Shown here in pieces: positions 52,440 to 63,926 of a stretch of 64,000 bases of DNA (position 1 is its first letter; each line of letters opens with the position of its first letter). The translations under genes were made by a program, and so were the position numbers. This DNA is from Anarhynchus alexandrinus. Its lineage: Eukaryota > Chordata > Aves > Charadriiformes > Charadriidae. The notes beneath the pieces were generated by a model. It had not been told where the DNA came from. It worked only from the letters and a program-made list of their open reading frames with translations, and did no database searches. The stretch covers positions 1,965,772 to 2,029,771 of the forward strand of contig VUYV01000147.1 in NCBI GenBank assembly GCA_008711295.1, read 5' to 3'.

Positions 52440-53964
52440 ATAAAACGCAGTCAAAAAGGACTTCGTTTAATTAGTGATATGTAAAGACTTTTGCATAGAA
52501 AAAAGGTTAACAAAGTAATGCATAAAAGACCGACTAGGTACAGTATTTTTAAAACAAATATTTTAAAGTATATTTTGCATAATGTTTAACATTCTCAATG
52601 CTTATTGCTTTCTCCACACAGCAGAGAAATCAAGTGCATAATAATACATGCTGTGTTTTATTTTTATTTTTTATTTTTTTTACATAAAATCTCTAGTTCT
52701 TGCCTGGATGTATTAAAATACTTAGGTTATTTTAAGTCACTGTAATAAAAAATGAAAGCAAACCATTTTATGCAGCACTAGTTGTCTGGGTATTGACAAA
52801 ATAATTTACTGACATACCCTTTAATACATTCATTTTGGTTTGGAATCAAACCCACATTACAATGTTGGCGTGTTAATAGCCAATTTAAAAATTGTTCCTA
52901 CCATAACTTCATTCATACCCAGAGTGATAGTTCTCCCTGTAGTTGATAGTGAAAAGAAGAGGGATCTTGCACAGAATCGGCTAAAAGTAAAGGTCCAAAT
53001 ACAGCTAAATAAGTTAATTTAAACACTGAGTCTCTTGTATTGGCATGAATCAACTGTATCCAAGTGTGCACACTTTAAATAGGTGGTTACTTCTGGGTGC
53101 ATGACAAATTCACTGTTTGTGCAGATACAAGCTAGCACCATATTTAAGCCATAAAAAAGGGTGCCTCAAGGCTCACAGGCAGTGCTGAAATGTTCATTAA
53201 TCCCAGCACTGCTAAGATAATTGCTTTTACCAATGCTATGCTAGATGTCACAACTTGGCAAGTCTGTACAAAGAAAGTGAGCTAAGGAAGAGAGAACTAG
53301 GCCTGTCAAATTGAACATTCTTCCTCTGCAATCTTTTGGCTAAAAAAAAATCCTCTCCCCTTCAAGAGCACGCTCTTCCCTGGAAAGATATCCAAGTCCT
53401 GAAGCTGAATGCAGGATTTCCCCTCTCTCCCATACCATTTCCATACCTGTGCAATGTTATTTGTTTTAGCAGAACACACACATATATAATTTTTTTTATT
53501 TTTTTTTTTTTTCAATGTCAGGCACTTAATGAAACTCAAACTCTTTTTTCTAGCCTGGGGAGACCCGGTAGGTGCGATCCCTCGCCCCTCTGCCAAACAA
53601 GGATGCATAGCTGGAGAATTATTAGTTCTAGTGCCTACGTATTTCCCAGGACACCGCTACATGCCGATGTGGCCACGCTGTTTCTGAAAGCCACTGCTGC
53701 TCCCTCAGGGTGCCTCCAGCGAAACAAACCGAGAAAGAAGAAGAAGAAGATGTCACCCTGTGTCCTCTCCGACGCCTGAAAGGAGGAGGACAGCTGTGCC
53801 ATTCCTCGGCGGGCACCTTGCAGGCCCGTTGGGCGAAGGTGGCCCCTCGGCCGGGCTGAGCAGGGAGGACAGCCTGAGCCCCGCCGGCCGCAGCGTGGCT
53901 GTGGGTGTTGGGGCTGTGGGAGAGGAGGGAGCCGGCCCGGGAAGGGACAAGGAGAGGGGGGGAC
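52440..53964 (-). other. HEY2: HEY2 3' untranslated region (estimated extent)
   Basis: AT-rich sequence follows the HEY2 stop codon on the minus strand. The left boundary is an estimate, based on several polyadenylation hexamers at 52657-52675 and an ATTAAA at 52471-52466, and on the roughly 1.3-1.5 kb 3' UTR I remember for mammalian HEY2. An earlier AATAAA at 53500-53495, inside a poly-T/A tract, could give a shorter form. The ORFs of about 100-147 codons in this stretch include low-complexity runs and are not credible genes. Confidence 0.55.
52657..52675 (-). promoter_or_regulatory. Clustered AATAAA polyadenylation signals for HEY2
   Basis: Three AATAAA hexamers read on the minus strand at 52662-52657, 52668-52663 and 52675-52670. 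Cleavage would be expected 10-30 bases further left, near 52640. ATTAAA at 52471-52466 is an alternative distal signal. Confidence 0.5.
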
Positions 53965-54647
53965 TTAAAAGGCTCCAACTTCAGTCCCCCAGGGTCGGTA
54001 GGGTTTAGTGCTGCCCCCGCTGCCTGCCTGCTGAGGGCTGGCGGTGGCTGATACGGCCAACGGAGGGGTGATGGCCGTCGCCGCAGCTACGGCGGCGGCG
54101 GCCGCGCTGGGGGGAAGCATGGGGAAGGCGCCGGTAAAGGAGAGGGGGAAGCTCTGGGCAGCGGCGGTGGCTGCCGCCGCTGCGGCGTGAACGGTGGCTG
54201 AGAGGGATAAGAGGGAAGTAGAGAGGGGGGGGACGCAGGGAGCCACGCTGCCGGCGGAGGGGACTCTGAGGGCGGCGTCGGCGTGGGCGAAGGTGGCGGT
54301 GAGCAGGGCAGAGCCGTGGTGGGGGGGTACGTCCGAGGAGAGTCTGCACGGGGCGGCCTCGGAGGCGTGGAGTCCGTTCGGCTGCAGCAAAGCGGCCGGG
54401 AGGTGGTGAAAGGCGGCTGCCCAGTGGTGAGGGTGCAAGGGGTGGTGGTGGTGGGCCATGGAGGAGGTCATGGCGGCGGCTTCCCTCTGAGAGGCACAGG
54501 TGCTCAGGTGAGACACGAGTCTAACGCGCAGGGGGTCGGACGTGTCGAGACCTTCCACCGAAGTCAGGTACCTCGCGACCTCCGTCAAGCACTCCCGGAA
54601 GCCAATGCTCATGAAATCCATGGCCAGGGAATGAGCGTCAAAATAAC
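53965..54647 (-). CDS. HEY2: HEY2 exon 5 coding part (Orange domain to YRPW C-terminus)
   Basis: The acceptor CCCTTGCAG precedes GTTATTTTG at 54647. The exon completes the codon for G110 and encodes residues 111-336, ending [13 protein letters not shown] and TAA at 53967-53965. It carries two thirds of the protein. The exon is very GC-rich and produces long antisense frames that are not genes. Confidence 0.97.
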
Positions 54648-57600
54648 CTGCAAGGGGAGGGCAAAAGAAGCGTTGAGTGTCGCGCCGGCTTCCCAGCCAA
54701 CGTTAAGGTGTCACAGCTACCCCGGTCCCCGCTCAGCCGCCGGATCTCCCAGTTACGGGCTAAGATTTGCAAGGCGAAAAGTTTGTTCTCTGATCTGTAA
54801 ACGATTTGTGCGACCATCCCTGTAATGCAATAGGCTGCAGTTGGTTTTGCAGACAATATACAAATGAGAAGAATTAAGCCCGTAAGTACTCGTGATACTT
54901 AAAAAGACACATGATGCCTCTCCTGAAAGTCCTCAGCAAGCTGCTTGCGGTGCAGTACTGACCCTGCGCGCGCGTGTGAACCAGACGTTTATCCACACAA
55001 AGAAGCAGGCTGGAGATCAGAGAGCTTGCATGTACTACCCTGCCTTTTCTTCCCTACGCTGGCACTCCTAGTAACGCCCTCCAACTATTTCTCGACATTG
55101 TGAGATAGTTGTTGTAACTGCTGCCGGGGTCCCATCTACTTCACAGAGTCATTAAGACAATATGACATACGGTGTTGTTTAACTACAAACTAAAAACATC
55201 TTGTCATGACTCTGCACACACACAATAAAAAGCTTTACTGAGAAAACGTTTTATGCAATGCCATTGCTAATTTGGAGATGGAAGACTGACAGTCATATGG
55301 CCCATGAGGTATTCCAACAAACAGCAACTGGAGCTCCACAGGCTTGGGACAAAAAAGCATTTGAAAAAAAAATGCCTTATTAAATGCACATGAAAAGATA
55401 TTCCTTTTCTAAAAGAGTCTAGCATCAAATCTAGTGCTTAAGTTGCAGCTTGTCAACTACAAAAACCTATTCCAGTTTTTGGAATTTTCCTATTTTAGTT
55501 TAAAAGTACTCTCCTTAAGGGAATAATGTCCTACCCGCTCCCAAGCTGTCATGGTGTTTTTTCCTCTTGCTTTCAGTGAAATTTTTTAGGTATGCACGAC
55601 TATGATGTGTGTTAGTCTATAGATATAATCAAGTGCCCTTTTTTATGGAGGATCCTGGCAGCAATACCTACATTGGGCCTTGCACTCTCTCGCACGAAAT
55701 AATTTCAGTCTTTCAGAAAAATCCTACCATCTTAGATAGCTGGTTTCACTTTTATCAACTTTCAAGCTAGAAAGGAGCCTTTCTGTTGCTGCACGCCCGC
55801 ATTATGGAATTAACTTGGGCACATTTATAGACGTCGGCACAAAGCCCCTGCTTGCTACATACCCCTTCTTGCCAAATTACAATGGCACTTCTGACACAGG
55901 CTGCCTTGCCCATCTAAGGCCGTCCGAAACCCGAGAGACATGCCGGCTCGGCCAGCAGATGGGTGAGCAACGAGGGGTCGAGGACTCGTCTCAGCAAACC
56001 CTGACTCCTCGCAGCCTTTTTCCCGCCAGGTCCCCCGCGACCACAGGATCTGTGGAAACGCCACGGTTTGAGTGAACTCCCCAGAAACGAACGCCAGGCA
56101 GGCCAGCGGTGGCAAGCTAGCAGGGTACCTGCTCGGGTGCCAGCCAGCCTGGCACGGGGACTGCCTCCGCGCCGGAGGCTCCAGGACCTCCGGCAGCTTC
56201 AGAGGGGCTGACGCGCAGCCAAAGCCGCCTCCTGGCTCTGGCCACGAGTCAGCCAGCCTGGGAGTCCTGGGAGCGCGCGGCTCAAGCCAGGGCTTCCCGG
56301 CCTCCCTCCCTCCGGACCGGAGGAGACGTGGGGGATGTGGTTGTTACCAGCTTCCCCTGAGTCTGAGCTGCTGGCTCTGTGATGAGCTGTTCCAAAGCCC
56401 TGGTGATCCTGGCTCCCTCTCAGTCTCCTATGGTGGCCGAGACACGCAAACAGAGGGGAGATGAGAGCCGGGGCTCCCAGGCTCCGTTCTGTTTCAATTG
56501 CGATGGCTATCTCTTCTAGGTTTCCCCTTTGCTGGCTTTCCCCTTCTGAGAGAGACTTAAAAATGTCATTTCTTGTTTCTTTCCAAAACCCAAGAACATC
56601 CTCCACCACCACCCACACGCATACATGCCGGCGTTTTGTCGTGAACGGGAAGTCTCGGCTTTCCTTCAGCTCTCCTGGTAACACAGGAGAGCGGCTAAGT
56701 CAATTGAGCTATAGTAACCCATGCTGCTGACCCAGGTGTCAGTCACCCAAGCTAAATTTGCAGTGAAGCCACAAGAAAACAACACTCGAGGTCCCAGCAA
56801 GCTACTCGCTGTTGACAAACTACTCCTCCCCTGTGCTTGCTTGCACGGTCAGCGGAAAGCCCTGGCCCCAGGCCAAAATAACAACTCAACATGAACAGGA
56901 GACCGTTGCCCACACCTGCGTCAACGGCGGCAGAAACGCAGAGTCCGCGCAGGACCTCAGAGGCGGCAGCCTGCCTGCCCGGGCAGCTCCAAAAAAAGCA
57001 GAGAAGGGACGGGAGGCACGTCGGGTTTTCTTCCGCCATGCCCACCTCGGGCTCATCACGCTGAGCAGCAGCTGGCTCCACCCTGGCTTTCCTAGCCCCA
57101 GGCATTCCCCATCGTGGGTGTCCTCCCTTTCTGCGTGAGGAGGAAGAGGACGAGCTCTCCCCAGCCCTCAATGCAGGGGAGCATAAGGGTATCAGGACGC
57201 ATTTCTCCCTCCCTGCTGCGATAATAGCTTTTGTCCATCGGAAAAATGATGGAACTCATTTTTTTGCTGATGCAAAAAAAGTTTGTGGCTCGAAAGATGA
57301 GTTACAAAGTGGGAATAACTACACTTGCAAATAAAACAAATATCTGCCTTAAAAACACACTAAGAAATTATATTTAAAGCTGTTACTTAGGTTGCAAAAT
57401 AAAACATCGAGCAAGCAGGAAACACAGATGTAAACTTTGCCCGGTACTAACTCGCAAACCTATTTTTCCTAAAGTTTCTTAGTCCGTGCAGTGAGACTAC
57501 TCTTATCTCTGGGTCAGAAGGAGAAGATAAAAGTCATCGTATTTGCGAAGCGATCGGGTATTATATTGATGTGCCACCCACCACAGACCATGGTGTAGAA

Positions 57601-60600
57601 GGCAGCTGCGGGTATAAGCCAGCATCACCTCTCCCTGCACCCCGACGCTTCGTCTTTCCCCGCGCCGCCCTCCGGCATCCCCAGGCACACCGGTGTCAGC
57701 CGGGGCAGGGAGAAGCATGGCGGCGGTGGCAGACCGAGGAAGAGACTGCAGGACGTGGCACTGTGAACCAAACCCAGCTTGTCTGGTCGCCGCCGGAGGC
57801 CGGGGCTCTGCTGACACCTCTCTGTGCCCGGCAACTCCCATCCCAGGCACTTCGTCCCCTGCCCCACTAGCTGGGGCCACCCAACCTGATATAAAATAAT
57901 CCCCCACATACTTTCTTGTGAGCAGGGAGAAGGAGGGTTGACCTCCCGGCCCTCCCGCCGTCGGTGCAGGTATCGGAGGGGTGGGAGCTGCTGCATCTTT
58001 TAAGGGGAACAATGCGCAGCGTGAAGCGGGGGTCAGGGTGGGATAGCTGAGCCGCACGTCGCGCGGGGAGGATGAAGCGAAACAACCACGGCTTCCCGCA
58101 GCAGCTGAGCATCGACGGCCCCGTGCACGAAGTGAGACAGAGCTTGGGGAACGGCAGCAACGAAACCACGCAAGTACAGACGGCGCCATCACGCACACAC
58201 ACAGAGGATCTGAATTCAAATTGCACAAGCGTGATCACTTCTGGCGTTTCGTAACTTGCAAGAGCATAGCTTTACCAGCTAAATAGTGCTTTTTAAAGGT
58301 CGATTTTAGATATAAAAGTAACTTTTTTTTTTTATTTAATTTTGCACATTTTCTGAGGAATCAAGAGGTGTGTCTGTTATACGAAGGACAATAAAATCCC
58401 TTTCACCTCTTATAGAACAAGCTACCCATAAATTTTAAGCTGAAATGGACGCCTAGCAAAAGCCTCTTAACACCTAGAAAATATGTATGTCAGCTCGGTG
58501 TTAATTTTCACAAATAACAGAACACCAGCCTTCGACATGCTTTCCTATAACCATCTGTTGTTAAGAACGCACTGATTAAAGCTGAGTTCTGTAATCGCTG
58601 CAATGTACAGACAGGAGCAGTAATTCAGTCATGGGCTAAAATCTTTTGAGTTTAATCAAAGAAGGAAGAGAGCGAGCCGCAGCGGCCTCTTTTCTAGCCT
58701 TTACCTACATGGCAGAATGGGTCAATGAAAAACCGTCCAGTTTCCATTGAAACAATTTGAACCACAATCACAGTCGATGGCACGGGGCACAGGACACGGG
58801 ACCGTGCTTACAGGAGGCCAGCGAGTTTTTCACTCCAACCAAGTTCCAAAATCATGACTATACAGAAATACCTCGTGGGTGGCTTGAAATCATTTGGCCT
58901 CCGGCCTCGGGACGGTCAGCTTGCACAAGCGAGGTACGCTCGACTCCCAGCAGCCGGCTGACCCAGTGGGTCAGCCAGGGCAGCCCCTGCGTCACGCCAG
59001 CACCCACTAACAGGGAACTACGCAGACCTCTGACACACAAATATAGCATACAAATATGAGTGCAGAGAGCAAGCACGGCTGCTCGTCTGCTTTATCAGAT
59101 ACCTGGAGCTGCATGGGGCAAGACTGGGTTTTGTTCCGGTGAATGAAGACGGTCTAACCTGGCATTAAAAAGTCTTCCCAGAGCAAAGAAAATACATAAA
59201 CAATAATGAAAGTTCCTCTCCATCCACTTCCTTCGGTATAGCTGCTGGATAATGAGGTTTAGCATCGGTTTTGGGCTACACAATTGTTGCCACAAACCTC
59301 CTGTTTATGTTTGGTGTTTGTGTATTTGTTTTGTCTCCCTGTGCAGATTTCAGTGCTCTTTGGAAACCCCAAACAAATCTCTGACTGGGCTGCCTGTGAA
59401 TGAAGCCTTTACTCCCACAGTGTTATGAAAGCAAACACAAGCCCAGGGTCAAGTGCTTCTTTTGTCCCAGTAGTTCTTTCCCACGAGTTCAATCCTGCCA
59501 TTAGCATTGATTTCCACTCCTTTAATCTGGAAACGCCTATCACAGCCCCTCAAAGCACTTTTTTTTTGCTGAGATTTCCCCAAATATTAGAAAAGAAACC
59601 ATCAGCGCCTTACCTTTACCTCCCGTCGCCTGCAGCATCTTCAGATGATCCACTGTCATTTGCAGTATTTCCGCTTTTTCTAATTTGGCAGATCCCTTTG
59701 AGATAAGAGACTTGTATAAATAAAGGCTTACAAGTACTAGAAACTTTAATTTGATATACTTTCCACTGAGCTCAGCCTTATGGTTTCAATTTCCCCTATC
59801 ATTAGGACGTTCTCGGCTTAATTCTTTCGTGAGCATCTGCCTCCCAGACTTTGTCTAAAGAGTAATGCCGTCTCCTCTCTAGCGATACAAGCAGCAGCAG
59901 CACAATTTTGCTTTATTAAGGCTATAGCTTAGCGTAGCTCTGGCCTTGAAGACAGTGTAGAGATGACATCTTCATGAAATGAGAGAAACACGTAACTTTC
60001 TGGACTTTCTTTCTACCAGCAAACACAAACGGAGACAGGTCTGCGCAGTGATTGATGAAGACCCTGCTGCAACATTTTTTTTTCTGCTTTTACCAGTAGG
60101 TGTCCCTGTGGACACACACCCAGAAGTATCCCTCTTTCTTAATCGCCTATTAATTTTCGACATGTCATTTGGCTGCTGAATATTCTATTCTCATTCTCGA
60201 CTGAAAAAACAACTACACAGTCCACAGTATTTTAAGTTAGCAAGAGGCCTAGTTTGCAGGGACATGCAGCTAAACACTGTGAAAAAGAAAGAGTTTAGCT
60301 CTTCTGTCAGTAAAAATCTTTTCTGTTACCGAGGGTGGGTCACAGAACTACGAAAAAGTGTTGGAAAAGTACAAAATACAACTCAAAAGGTAGCATTAAT
60401 ATATTAACCTATGAATAAAACTATTCTGCGCGGTAGCATTCCCTTCAATATCTGGAGCACACCCAGACGACTGAGTTGACCACGCAAATGTTATTTCGGT
60501 GCCAGAGATCATCCCTTGGCATCAGTTAAAACCAGGGCTTCACAAGCTTTGGCCACCGGCGGATGGCATTCTGCAAGCCAAATTTTTCTCTTAGTTATCA

Positions 60601-63600
60601 TCCGGGCCACCTCCCTGCCGTCGGCCGCCCTGCAGCCCCGGCCGGCTTCGCCCAGGTTGCACGCGTGTGAATTAGGTAAGGCTTACACCCTCCTCCGCCG
60701 CCCCGCTTCGCCAGCCCTCATCTCTGCGAGGGACTCTGCAGAGCAGAGCTGTGATTTGGGAAGGGAGGGAGGGAGGGAGCGAGGGAGGGAGGCGGAAGCG
60801 AAACTAAACCTCCAACTTGGAAACTTCAGTGAGCTGAATGTCAAGGAGCTGGAAGAGGACCGATGACTTTGTCCTTGGCATATTTCAGAAAAATGGTGGG
60901 GCTTTCTGAACAAAATACAGCGCACTCATTTTTACACCAATAGATTTATTTTTTTTCAATCCGCTTACTGCTTTCAGCGCTTTCCTTCTACAAACGGTGG
61001 TGCGCGTGTTAATTTTTGGTCCGAATTCCCCATTTGACATGCAACTACATCCTGTACTTTTCTCAGACTTCATCTTTTCCACAGACACAGTACAAGACAT
61101 CTCAGTGAGAGTGACTAATAGCTAAAAACTGCATGGCGCTGGGTAATTTCCAAAGGCTCTGTAGGACTTGTTTTATAATGTTTGTGGTTTGCAAGAAGTA
61201 AACAATAAAATGGGACAAACAACTGTTGTCTCTTGCCCCTGTTTATCTAGCTGAAAATACCCCTGTCACTCCGTTTTGCCAGAACCTACGCAAAGGCACA
61301 GTTACAACTACTAGTTACTAAAAGCATACTGCAGGTGACACAAGGGATGCTCTCACCATTGATTACAACATTTAAAATTTCTTTTTAGCTTTTGTTCAGA
61401 CCCAGGGAAGTAACAGGCCTAATACGGTGCGGTGTTTGCCCCGCAGTTACCATTGAAATTCAGCACCTCGCAATCCTGCTCTCAGATTTTACTTTCTGTT
61501 TTTTATTTTACTGTTACAAGGAAGTCAGATTCTTTATTTTCAGTCGGTTCCTTTTTACTGAAAGGTAGCGTGAATTGCACATATCCATAGATCTTCAGAT
61601 ACCTCCAGTAAAACAGGAACAAAGCTAAATATCGAATCAAATCCCAAACACCAAAAATCAAGATGTGGAAAAGTAAATAAATTGTTTAATTTGAATGGCA
61701 TAAACAAAATGCCCTTTTTTACAGGGCAGATTGTGTTCTAAGCTTTTGGTCTGTAATTTCATGACCAAGGAGCTGAACCAAAGTTAGCTGGATCCTTCCA
61801 GCCTTCCCACTGAATACTTTCTCGCTGAAATTCTTTGAACACATCACTGACTTCACTAGCTGACATGACATGGGCCTATTCCCTCTCCTTAATGCCCTGG
61901 TTCTAAAGCGTCATTTTAAAACATGAATAATGCAGACTGACTGTTCCTTTTTCAGGAAACTGGATTGATTAATTTGCAACTGAAATTATAGATTAAAAAA
62001 CAAAGGTTTCTTAAAGTAGGGGCGAATGAGATTATTTTAAAGATTTAGACAAAAGGCTAATTGACATACAGGTTTGGGGGAGTTGGGTTGGGTTTGGTTT
62101 TTTTTTTTTAAATACAGAGTAAAGCGCATTTTTAACAAAACCACTAGTGGAATTCATCGAAAGAACAGAGGCAACATGAACGCTGTTACCCTTCAGGGAA
62201 AAACAAGCCAAAGAATGGAAATGTTTTTCAGCCTTATAATGAATTATGTTTCTAATAGTTTCACCACAAGAAAGCATTTTATTGAAATGCCTGGTTTGTG
62301 CCAGATCAGGACACATACAATATTATTTTAATGAGTTTTACAAGCGAACTAACATTACCAGATGAGATACAGAATTAAAAAAAAAAAAAAAGGCTTACTT
62401 GTTTTTCAAAAGCAGTTGGCACAAGCCGCCTCAGCTCTGATAAACTGTTATTTATACGGTCCCGGCGCCTTTTCTCTATAATCTATTCTCAAAAAAACAA
62501 AACACGTTAAGTTTATAAAAAAATGTTGAAGGGCAAAATCACAGCACACATGCAAGCTGTCACACGGGAGAAGAATTAAACGCAACGTACCCCTCTTCTT
62601 TTCTTTCTGGCCATAATCTGAGATGTTGTTGTTGGGGAATTTGATCGAATGACAGAACTATTACTTTGCCTGTGAAACAATAAAAGTATGTCAGGTGTTG
62701 CACAACTTGACACTGCTCTTTGAAGATACCTTAGGTCAACATACTAAGTATGCATAGTCCCCATCACGACGTTTTCAGTGCTTGGAAGATGTGGTTTGCA
62801 CTGCACAGTATTTTTTGAGTGAGAGCCATTTCATTTTTTGTTGCCCCAGCACATATTTTGAATTGACAGAACACTCTTTTGGAAATCAAGTCCCTTTCTG
62901 GAGACAGTTCACTGTCCAACTCAGCGGATTTTGTTTTCATTGCATATAAAGCCCTGCCTACCAAATACAGGCTGAAGAACCGAGTCCAAAACCACGTGAA
63001 CCATCTCCATATGCTAACAGCAGTGGTAAGTTCATGCATCCGATGCCACAACCTCTGCCTGGCCTGCTAGCTTTTGACATTCCTGCCCATCGCAACAAGA
63101 GTCAATAGATGCTCCAGTACAAAGCCAGTTGCCCAGCCCAGGTCTGTTGCATTGTCCCGCACGAGGAGCAGAATTCAAAATCCACTTTTAAAACTACACT
63201 ACCCACGAGCGTGAAAACGCTTTTACTTCATCATGAGTGAGGAAAAAAAAAAAAAATCCAGTAGCTTTTGCTACTCATTTAGCTACCAGTGCGGACGAGA
63301 TGGGGCTCCGGTGCTTGTGCCCCTCAAGTGGCAAGACCACCTTTGCCGTCCAGCGCGGTGGTGGCGGAGGTCGCAGGCCGTCCCTCCTTCGGCAAACACC
63401 GCCGCTCACCCGCGCCTGGCACACCGCCTTTGCTGAAGTTCCCCGTTCCACAGCTGTGGATCCCTGCTCACTTTCACAGCTCATTTCCCACTGGCGCCGA
63501 TTCCCTGAGGTCGTTCGGCCCGCTCAGGCGCTATTTTGGAAAAGATCTGATTGGAAATGGCAAATTAAGCGGAGCTAATGAACTGCAGCAGCCTTGGTGG

Positions 63601-63926
63601 CTCACAAGCTACTTGAGTGCTCCGCGTAATTTCGAGGCTCGGGCAGACAGACGGCGGGGCCGATTCCTGCGGGGCTATCAACAAGCGGCTAGTTGGCCTG
63701 GAGGGGGGCAAACCCCCCTCCCCCCGACGGGGCGGCCGGCTTTCCCCCCTCGCTCTGCCCCATCCCGGGGCCCATCCCGGGCCCCGCCGCCGCCACCGCC
63801 CGCGGAGAAGGCGGCCCCGGGGGGACGGGGGTGTCCCACTTACCCCGAGTAGTTGTTCTCACTCCCCACGTCTATCGTCTCGTCCATGTCGCTGTCTGAG
63901 GTAGTTTCCTCGCAAGGTCGCTTCAT
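53965..63926 (-). CDS. HEY2: HEY2, Hairy/E(spl)-related bHLH-Orange transcriptional repressor with YRPW motif (5 exons)
   Basis: Exons 63844-63926, 62591-62669, 62399-62482, 59614-59695 and 53965-54647 join to 1011 nt, giving 336 residues plus TAA, against 337 in mammals. The N-terminus [13 protein letters not shown] is typical. The bHLH spans about residues 48-103, with the Hey-type glycine at 54 in the basic region ([12 protein letters not shown]) where Hes proteins have proline. The Orange domain is about 119-165. A His-rich stretch (175-185), Ala-rich runs (264-273, 291-300), YRPW (326-329) and TEVGAF (331-336) follow. V333 separates HEY2 from HEY1, which has isoleucine. Family knowledge: HEY2 is a nuclear Notch target that dimerises, binds E-box-like sites and represses, acting in heart and arterial development. 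All introns are GT-AG and the frame is intact. Confidence 0.97.
54648..59613 (-). other. HEY2: HEY2 intron 4
   Basis: The 4966-nt intron starts with GTAAGG at 59613 and ends CAG at 54648. It contains two unexpectedly GC-rich blocks, about 55900-57170 and 57580-58170. The second carries a 241-codon minus-strand ORF (57503-58228) with no domain I recognise. The rest is AT-rich. No repeat bodies were recognised. Confidence 0.85.
59614..59695 (-). CDS. HEY2: HEY2 exon 4 (loop and helix 2 of bHLH)
   Basis: 82 nt encoding [20 protein letters not shown] and then LQATGGK (residues 83-109), plus one base of G110. The acceptor is TCTCAAAG at 59696 and the donor GTAAGG at 59613. Confidence 0.96.
59696..62398 (-). 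other. HEY2: HEY2 intron 3
   Basis: 2703 nt, donor GTAAGC at 62398. It contains a GGGA-rich tract (60763-60793) and AT-rich DNA. I see no other gene. Confidence 0.85.
60763..60793 (+). repeat. GGGA repeat tract
   Basis: Repeated GGGA units with one GAGC interruption give several G3 runs on the plus strand. This is a possible G-quadruplex on the strand opposite the HEY2 transcript. Confidence 0.65.
62399..62482 (-). CDS. HEY2: HEY2 exon 3 (basic region end, helix 1)
   Basis: 84 nt, exactly 28 codons, encoding [17 protein letters not shown] and on to FEKQ (residues 55-82). The acceptor is GAATAG at 62483 and the donor GTAAGC at 62398. Confidence 0.96.
62483..62590 (-). other. HEY2: HEY2 intron 2 (short)
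   Basis: 108 nt between exons 2 and 3 with donor GTACGT at 62590 and acceptor AG at 62484-62483. The polypyrimidine signal is weak, with a run of seven T close to the acceptor. Confidence 0.9.
62591..62669 (-). CDS. HEY2: HEY2 exon 2 (pre-bHLH linker and start of basic region)
   Basis: 79 nt completing G28 and encoding [12 protein letters not shown], then [14 protein letters not shown] (residues 29-54). The acceptor is TTTCACAG at 62670 and the donor GTACGT at 62590. The linker differs slightly from mammals (N31, S37). Confidence 0.96.
62670..63843 (-). other. HEY2: HEY2 intron 1
   Basis: 1174 nt, donor GTAAGT at 63843 and acceptor CAG at 62670. The right half is GC-rich and continuous with the promoter CpG island. 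Plus-strand ORFs here (up to 187 codons) reflect that composition. Confidence 0.9.

Noticed and set aside
53306..53779. 147-codon plus-strand and 100-codon minus-strand ORFs in the HEY2 3' UTR
   Set aside because: Both are built around a poly-T/A tract that yields Phe or Lys runs. They are consistent with UTR low complexity, not protein.
54005..54825. Antisense and alternate-frame ORFs (114 and 180 codons) over HEY2 exon 5
   Set aside because: They are shadows of the alanine- and histidine-rich HEY2 coding frame.
63289..63852. 187-codon plus-strand ORF antisense to HEY2 intron 1 and exon 1
   Set aside because: It lies in the promoter CpG island, has a proline- and arginine-rich composition, and overlaps other frames on the same strand. 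No domain is evident.
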